Both the position numbers and the translations under genes were made by a program. The notes beneath the pieces are model-generated. The model did not search any database, was not told the origin of the DNA, and saw only the letters and a list, made by a program, of their open reading frames with translations. Source: CAYWBI01 sp964456445 (GTDB taxonomy: Bacteria > Calditrichota > Calditrichia > Calditrichales > J004). Taken from it: a stretch of DNA of 19,535 bases. The stretch is from the NCBI GenBank assembly GCA_964456445.1, contig CAYWBI010000060.1, positions 1-19,535 on the forward strand, in the 5' to 3' direction. Positions 15,423 to 19,535 of the stretch are shown here, one piece after another. The number at the start of each line of letters is the position of its first letter. Position 1 is the stretch's first letter.

Positions 15423-16487
15423 TTAAAAATTTCCTTTTAGAAACACACTGACAAAACGCAATCCATCGATCCTTTCGGTACAAATGGCCACAGTGGCCAG
15501 AATAGGCACGGAAAGCAACATTCCGGCGACCCCCCAAATATAACCCCAAAAAATTAAAGAAAGGATCACCATAATCGGGCTAAGATCGAGCGAGTAACCC
15601 ATGATACGCGGTTCCAGTAGGTTGCCCATTAAAAATTGCAGGATGCCCAATGCAAACAGCAGCCAAAAGGCCGGGGCAAAACTACCAAATTGTAATATTG
15701 AAAAAATGACGGGTAAAAGAGACGCAATTATCGAACCAATATTTGGTATAAAGTTGAACAGAAAAATAATGAAGGCCCAGAAGATCGCAAAATCCACGCC
15801 AAAGCTCCAAAAGATAATCAGTGAAATGAAGGCCGTTATAAAACTGACCAGGGTTTTCGCTCCAAGATATTTTTGGATTTTTTCAGTGGCGGCATCGATC
15901 ATTTCTTCCATGCTGACCGCTTGTGTTTCCGGAAAAGCGGCGCACAATTTTCTTTTAAGATTTGGCTTGCCAGCAAGCATATAGGCCAGGAAAACAATCA
16001 TCAGTAAAAACCGCATAAAGAATGAAAAAAAGCTGCCCAGTCCAGATACAATATTGCTGGCGAGCGACATACCTTGTAAAGCATCCAGCCAATTTATATT
16101 CAGATTTTTTAGCATATCCGGCGAAATGTCCTTACCAATAAAGTGCTCGATACTGTTAACGCTGCTATATAGCAAATTGGCAAGACGGTCTTCATACGTT
16201 GGAAATTGCACAACAAATTCCTGGATATTAGAATATACGAGTAAGCCGAAAAGATAGATGAAGATGAAAGCAATAAGCATTGTAAAAATTACCGCCAACG
16301 AACGCGGAACCTTTATCCGCATTAAAAACTCTACCACAGGGTCCAGAATAAAAGTCATGAACAAGGCAACCATAAAGGGCAGGATTATCGTCCGGCCGAT
16401 CACAAGTATCCAAACCAGCAAAAAGGTCACAATTATGCCCATGGAAAAATTTAGAAATGTGAAACTTGAATTTGTTCGTTCCGACAT
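15423..16487 (-). CDS. AI-2E family transporter (PerM/TqsA/YdiK-like)
   Basis: A 354-aa inner-membrane protein with about seven to eight hydrophobic helices: a pair at about 17-50, one at 62-85, then a soluble segment at 86-140, and a C-terminal bundle at about 145-335. Hallmarks are FNFIPNIGS at 244-252, with the family's central proline-glycine hinge, and GNLLEPRIMG at 288-297 followed by LSPIMVILSLIFWGYIWG. Family members have been linked to autoinducer-2 export and to Na+/H+ antiport; the substrate here is not predictable. The start ATG has an AGGA site 6 nt upstream. It lies 79 nt after the thioredoxin-fold gene and 51 nt before the M49 peptidase gene, probably in one transcription unit. 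Confidence 0.92.
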   Translation of the reverse strand: MSERTNSSFTFLNFSMGIIVTFLLVWILVIGRTIILPFMVALFMTFILDPVVEFLMRIKVPRSLAVIFTMLIAFIFIYLFGLLVYSNIQEFVVQFPTYEDRLANLLYSSVNSIEHFIGKDISPDMLKNLNINWLDALQGMSLASNIVSGLGSFFSFFMRFLLMIVFLAYMLAGKPNLKRKLCAAFPETQAVSMEEMIDAATEKIQKYLGAKTLVSFITAFISLIIFWSFGVDFAIFWAFIIFLFNFIPNIGSIIASLLPVIFSILQFGSFAPAFWLLFALGILQFLMGNLLEPRIMGYSLDLSPIMVILSLIFWGYIWGVAGMLLSVPILATVAICTERIDGLRFVSVFLKGNF

Positions 16488-16566
16488 AAAAATTCCTTTC
16501 TATGGTATGCAACACTTTTACAATAATCACACAAAATAGCTTGCTTGAGACTTGCTAAAACAGGTA

Positions 16567-17085
16567 TTAGATAACCTTTTTCAATTCACTACGGAACTCT
16601 TTGAGTATTGTTTCTCCATGGTCTTTGGCATAAAAGGAGCGTATTTTTCTACCCACTTCTTTCCTTTCAATTTTTCCGGCCTCGATATCGCTGCGATGAG
16701 CTTCAAATATGGCCTGAACTTTTTTAGGACGCGGCCCGAAACGCATCAACAAATCGCCCTGTGCGTTCAGGACAAGGATTATGGGAATTGCTTTGCCACC
16801 ATTGGTTAAAAAGCGTGACATTAGCTCATCGTTTTCATCACGAAGGGCCACGTGCATTTCTACGGGGTTATTGCTAAAAAATTTACTCAAGACCGGTAGA
16901 ATTGCCACGGAATCGCCACACCAGGGCTCTGTAATAACCAATACCTTTAAGGGCGAATGTGCAAAAAACCCATCTGTTATTTGCACTTTTTTGAAATGCA
17001 GGTCATGTAATTTTTTTTGATCACCTAGTTTATCCATGTACTCGTCCATGGATAAAGCTTTATTAAATTCGCCCAGCAAGTTCAT
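16567..17085 (-). CDS. thioredoxin-fold protein with a CGDS active site
   Basis: A 172-aa cytosolic thioredoxin-fold protein of the group with a WCGD active site, common in Bacteroidetes and Bacilli. The active-site segment TEPWCGDSV has C56 followed by G-D-S, so the second cysteine of a classical CxxC is replaced by serine (S59), which makes it monothiol. The cis-proline is P101 in KAIPIILVLN. The N-terminal helical extension (1-45) is typical of this group. A monothiol site argues against ordinary dithiol-disulfide reduction and for mixed-disulfide or other chemistry (inference). The ATG at 17085 is chosen over the GTG at 17091 because a CGGAG site lies 7 nt before the ATG but is too close to the GTG. 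It has its own candidate promoter (17160-17188). Confidence 0.87.
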   Translation of the reverse strand: MNLLGEFNKALSMDEYMDKLGDQKKLHDLHFKKVQITDGFFAHSPLKVLVITEPWCGDSVAILPVLSKFFSNNPVEMHVALRDENDELMSRFLTNGGKAIPIILVLNAQGDLLMRFGPRPKKVQAIFEAHRSDIEAGKIERKEVGRKIRSFYAKDHGETILKEFRSELKKVI

Positions 17086-17159
17086 TTCCACACTCCGATA
17101 ATAAAAAGATTTCTTTTGTTCAACACCGTTATTAATCGACTGATCACATAGGAAAAGAC

Positions 17160-17188
17160 ATAATGAATATTGGTTTAGCTCTGGTCAA
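17160..17188 (-). promoter_or_regulatory. putative sigma70-like promoter of the thioredoxin/AI-2E/M49 genes
   Basis: Minus-strand TTGACC (17183-17188) and CATTAT (17160-17165) are separated by exactly 17 nt, about 75 nt upstream of the ATG at 17085 in the gap after the PAP2 gene. The match is 5/6 at -35 and 4/6 at -10. Confidence 0.4.
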
Positions 17189-17235
17189 ACAATTTATATA
17201 AAATCCTTTTCCCTTAAAATTATATTTCGTCGCAT

Positions 17236-18120
17236 TTATACAATTTGTTCTCCGCTACCAATCCAGGTATAAAGTTTTTTTCCGCTCCATACCACAAACA
17301 GCATTAAAAACGCCCCGGCAATAACATCGCTTACATAGTGGTAGCGCAGATAGACCGTGGAAAAGATCAGCAGAATGGCGATAACAATCATCACAAAAAA
17401 ATAGCGCCGGTTATACTTGGCTGCATAATAAAGGGTCAGCAAGGTCATCTCCGTATGACCACTTGGAAATGCGTCCCTTTGGATATTTTCCAGATTATTC
17501 AATAGCTGATGGATATGTTCCATTAAAAATACGCCGCTCAAAGGGACGGTTTGCAACGAGGCCAGTGAAAAACGGGGTCCGAGCGCAGGGAAAATAAAAT
17601 AACCGATATAGGAGAGATAAAACCCATAGACAATCTGAAACACAAAAAAGTGCAATTCCTGTTTCTTATGTGCGCGGACCAATAGAACACCGAGAACGAT
17701 CGGTAAAAAATAAAATGTGGAATAGACAAGTTGCAGGATTTCAGTAAGCCAGGGATTTAGCAGCCGTTCCAGCCATATCGTCGGATTAACCCCAAAAATA
17801 TACTGATCCAATCGTACTAAAAAGACGTCGATATCCCGTGGATTTACCAAATGAACCAGATAATGCAGCTCTGTAAAATTCAATGGAATGATAAGCAAGG
17901 GACTCCAAAGCTTATTTTCTTCCCAGGCAGGTGTTCCCTTAAAGAACAAATAGGACAACACAACAAAGTGAAAAAATAACCACCAGGCAAGATTTTCCAC
18001 ATATCCAATGTTCAGTAAAAGCAGCAGAAGCATCAGTAACTGGTACAAACTTGTTATGAGGATTAAGCCACGGTTTGGCAGTTGATCATCAGAGGTAAAG
18101 CGAAAGCGGGGAAAGCGCAT
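17236..18120 (-). CDS. PAP2-superfamily membrane phosphatase / phosphotransferase
   Basis: A 294-aa inner-membrane protein with about six hydrophobic helices. PAP2 core motifs are PSGH at 219-222 and the final motif YLRYHYVSDVIAG, giving catalytic H261 and D265; the first histidine is H222. The first PAP2 motif (KxxxxxxRP) is not evident; instead the short FPALGPR (177-183) resembles the inositol-phosphorylceramide-synthase/Aur1-like branch. It probably acts on a lipid phosphate or transfers a phospho head group at the outer face of the membrane; the substrate is unknown. The start ATG lies 2 nt after the dcd stop with an AAGGG site inside the end of dcd, so the two genes are cotranscribed. 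No functional link between them is obvious. Confidence 0.88.
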   Translation of the reverse strand: MRFPRFRFTSDDQLPNRGLILITSLYQLLMLLLLLLNIGYVENLAWWLFFHFVVLSYLFFKGTPAWEENKLWSPLLIIPLNFTELHYLVHLVNPRDIDVFLVRLDQYIFGVNPTIWLERLLNPWLTEILQLVYSTFYFLPIVLGVLLVRAHKKQELHFFVFQIVYGFYLSYIGYFIFPALGPRFSLASLQTVPLSGVFLMEHIHQLLNNLENIQRDAFPSGHTEMTLLTLYYAAKYNRRYFFVMIVIAILLIFSTVYLRYHYVSDVIAGAFLMLFVVWSGKKLYTWIGSGEQIV

Positions 18121-18122
18121 TA

Positions 18123-18695
18123 TTACCCTTCCCGCGGGTCATTTTCAATTCTTGGCAATACAATGCCCTGTTGATTTTGGTATTTGCCTTTGCGGTCCGC
18201 ATAGCTGGTTTCACACGGTTGATCGCCGGAGTAAAAAAGCAATTGCCCGAGACCCTCATTGGAATATATCTTTGATGGCAACGGTGTTGTATTGGAAATT
18301 TCAACCACAAGATGCCCTTCCCACTCCGGTTCAAGTGGCGTTACATTAATAATAACGCCACAACGGGCATAGGTAGATTTACCAACACAAATCGCCAGCA
18401 CATCTCTTGGGATGCGAAAATACTCCACTGTTCGTGCCAGGGCAAAGCTATTTGGTGGAATAATACAGGCAGCACCCTTGAAATCAACAAATGAGTTTTT
18501 TTCAAAATTCTTTGGATCAACAAGAGCGTTATTGATGTTGGTAAATATTTTATATTCATTGGCAACCCGGAAATCATAACCATAGCTGGATAACCCATAA
18601 CTAATTTTATCTCCACCGGTGTGTTCGCAAAAAGGTTCGATCATTCCCTTTTGCTTTGACATTTTTCTGATCCATATATCCGATTTTATCGACAT
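18123..18695 (-). CDS. dcd: dCTP deaminase
   Basis: Converts dCTP to dUTP for thymidylate synthesis; a homotrimer of the dUTPase fold. The protein has 190 aa, close to the E. coli enzyme (193 aa). Visible motifs are SYGLSSYGYDFR at 32-43, GKSTYARCGV at 105-114 (S107 and R111 matching E. coli S111 and R115), EPEWEGHLVVE at 122-132 with the catalytic glutamate E132 (E. coli E138), and GLGQLLFY at 148-155. No fused deaminase-dUTPase variant residues could be judged by eye. The ATG has a strong AAGGAG site 5 nt upstream. The gene leads a two-gene unit with the PAP2 protein. The gap upstream (18696-18850) shows only a weak promoter match. Confidence 0.95.
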   Translation of the reverse strand: MSIKSDIWIRKMSKQKGMIEPFCEHTGGDKISYGLSSYGYDFRVANEYKIFTNINNALVDPKNFEKNSFVDFKGAACIIPPNSFALARTVEYFRIPRDVLAICVGKSTYARCGVIINVTPLEPEWEGHLVVEISNTTPLPSKIYSNEGLGQLLFYSGDQPCETSYADRKGKYQNQQGIVLPRIENDPREG

Positions 18696-18850
18696 TCGTT
18701 CTCCTTAAAAACAAAAGAGGTAATTTATTGTCTTGTAGGTTTTACTCAAAAGAAAGATGAAGAAATAAATCTCCCGGGGGTGCACAAAAACACACAAACA
18801 GGGCCGGATAAAAACTACGATTGAAGTTTATGGGAAGAAGTAAAAAGAAA

Positions 18851-19363
18851 TTAAAAAACCCCGAACATTTTTAACAATACACCAAAAACGCCTAAAAAAC
18901 TGATCATAATAGCGATCGAGAACATCCGCAGTGTAAAATCACGTCCCCGCTCGAGCTTATTATCAATCTTGTCCCCCAGTTTATCAATGGAAGCAATGAC
19001 CAGTTCAAACTTTTTATCCACTTGCTCAAAACGTTTATCCACTTGCTCAAAACGTTTATCAACTTGCTCAAAACGTTTATCAACTTGTTCAAAACGTTTA
19101 TCAACCTGCTCAAAACGTTTATCGACATAACCAAAGCGTTCGGCAACATCTGTTTTAAATTCATTTAGTACTTGATCGCTTTTCGCAAAACCTTGCTTCA
19201 TCTCATCACGGAGCTGTTCCATATCCCTTTCAATCCGGCTGGTACGCTTATCCATTTGGTCAAAACGAAGCTCAAAATATTTTGTTGTTGGGATTACGTT
19301 TGCCACGAGGATATCTATCGTTTCCTGATTTACCTTAAGGGATTTTTCTTTTTCTTCAGCCAT
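18851..19363 (-). CDS. coiled-coil protein with a C-terminal membrane helix
   Basis: A 170-aa protein that is helical almost throughout. Residues 80-114 are five identical heptads VDKRFEQ, then a sixth VDKKFEL at 115-121; the Phe/Val pair falls at coiled-coil a/d positions. Upstream (about 30-79) is a less regular coiled coil, and a hydrophobic helix at about 148-168 ends the protein, so it is a tail-anchored or membrane-bound coiled-coil oligomer. Similar small proteins with VDKRFEQ-like repeats and a C-terminal helix are widespread and sometimes assigned to DUF1640/CCDC90-like groups; their role is unknown. The ATG at 19363 has an AGAGG site 7 nt upstream and a good promoter (19391-19419). 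It is probably monocistronic, but I see no terminator after it. Confidence 0.85.
   Translation of the reverse strand: MAEEKEKSLKVNQETIDILVANVIPTTKYFELRFDQMDKRTSRIERDMEQLRDEMKQGFAKSDQVLNEFKTDVAERFGYVDKRFEQVDKRFEQVDKRFEQVDKRFEQVDKRFEQVDKKFELVIASIDKLGDKIDNKLERGRDFTLRMFSIAIMISFLGVFGVLLKMFGVF
19013..19138. repeat. 21-bp in-frame tandem repeat, five copies plus one degenerate
   Basis: The units at 19013-19033, 19034-19054, 19055-19075, 19076-19096 and 19097-19117 follow the plus-strand pattern TTTATC-(C/A)A-C(T/C)TG(C/T)TCAAAACG. The first two are identical and the others differ by one to three bases. A degenerate sixth unit lies at 19118-19138. Each unit encodes seven residues (RFEQVDK read on the minus strand), so copy-number changes keep the frame. 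All differences among the five main units are synonymous. Confidence 0.93.
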
Positions 19364-19390
19364 GGTTCAGCCTCTTTACACTGATAAGCC

Positions 19391-19419
19391 AATATAAGCA
19401 CAAAATGCTGTTTTGTAAA
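19391..19419 (-). promoter_or_regulatory. sigma70-like promoter of the coiled-coil gene
   Basis: Minus-strand TTTACA (19414-19419) and TATATT (19391-19396) are separated by exactly 17 nt; each matches the consensus at 5 of 6 bases. A start near 19384 would give a leader of about 20 nt ahead of the ATG at 19363. This is the best promoter match in the window. Confidence 0.55.
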
Positions 19420-19467
19420 CATTCGAGAATTAAAGACCGAACCGTATATATATGAGTTCACTCTAAA

Positions 19468-19483
19468 AAGCCCTAAAGGACTT
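19468..19483. repeat. palindromic hairpin 1 with TAAA loop
   Basis: Plus strand AAGCCC-TAAA-GGACTT forms a 6-bp stem with a TAAA tetraloop and one C/A mismatch. In RNA from the minus strand the same position becomes a U-G wobble, so the stem is fully paired (AAGUCC-UUUA-GGGCUU). Too short alone to be significant; its interest comes from the similar hairpin 25 nt away. Confidence 0.45.
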
Positions 19484-19508
19484 AATGATGAGAGGGACAA
19501 CTTCTTTT

Positions 19509-19528
19509 CCCCGCCATAAATGGCAGGG
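19509..19528. repeat. palindromic hairpin 2 with TAAA loop
   Basis: Plus strand CCCCGCCA-TAAA-TGGCAGGG forms an 8-bp stem with a TAAA tetraloop and one C/A mismatch, which is a U-G wobble in minus-strand RNA. It is G+C-rich in an A+T-rich intergenic region and ends 7 nt from the window edge. Neither flank has the T-tract of an intrinsic terminator in the appropriate direction, so a REP-like palindromic element is a better description than a terminator. Confidence 0.55.
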
Positions 19529-19535
19529 TTAGTCA

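Noticed and set aside
19013..19138. Regular 21-bp repeats as a possible CRISPR array
   Set aside because: Units are directly abutting with no spacers and encode an in-frame heptad coiled coil.

Overview
This window is chromosomal and mostly housekeeping, at moderate GC (roughly 40-45% by eye). All 18 complete genes, and the start of a 19th cut by the left edge, lie on the minus strand, so transcription runs from high to low coordinates. Several features suggest a Gram-negative of the FCB superphylum, perhaps a Calditrichota- or Ignavibacteria-like lineage. These are lipoprotein signal peptides, an M49 dipeptidyl peptidase whose motif spacing resembles the Bacteroides type, and a Bacteroidetes-type WCGD thioredoxin-fold protein. 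Many genes nonetheless have clear Shine-Dalgarno sites (AAGGAG, AGAGG), and several starts are preceded by sigma70-like -35/-10 pairs, which fits a lineage outside classical Bacteroidetes. The assignment is inference.

In the direction of transcription, from the right edge: two adjacent TAAA-loop hairpins (19468-19528) lie upstream of a sigma70-like promoter and a membrane-anchored coiled-coil gene with 21-bp in-frame repeats (18851-19363). Next come dcd (dCTP deaminase) and a PAP2-family membrane phosphatase, 2 nt apart. A separate promoter then serves a probable run of thioredoxin-fold protein, AI-2E-family transporter and an M49 peptidase lipoprotein. That run ends at the clearest rho-independent terminator of the window (13271-13306).

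An aminotransferase gene follows, then a pair encoding a membrane-anchored rhodanese and a MauE/DoxX-like membrane protein with a CGC motif. After these come a helical-repeat protein, a TPR lipoprotein, mutM (Fpg) and an S-adenosylmethionine hydrolase (DUF62). After a 369-nt gap comes a tight operon: a YbbR/CdaR-like protein, tsaD, a von Willebrand A membrane protein and tag. The first three overlap by 4 nt each and the last gap is 8 nt. Last is yifB/comM with its own promoter, followed by an A+T-rich spacer and the start of an unidentified gene leaving the left edge.

Functional themes are DNA repair and nucleotide hygiene (Tag, Fpg, Dcd), tRNA t6A modification (TsaD), SAM turnover, and envelope or redox functions (VWA protein, TPR and M49 lipoproteins, PAP2, rhodanese-MauE). 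I found no CRISPR array, tRNA, rRNA, transposase or phage genes. No clearly novel defence-like system is visible. The least explained items are the right-edge hairpins, the variable-looking coiled-coil repeat gene, the rhodanese-MauE pair and the VWA protein coupled to TsaD.
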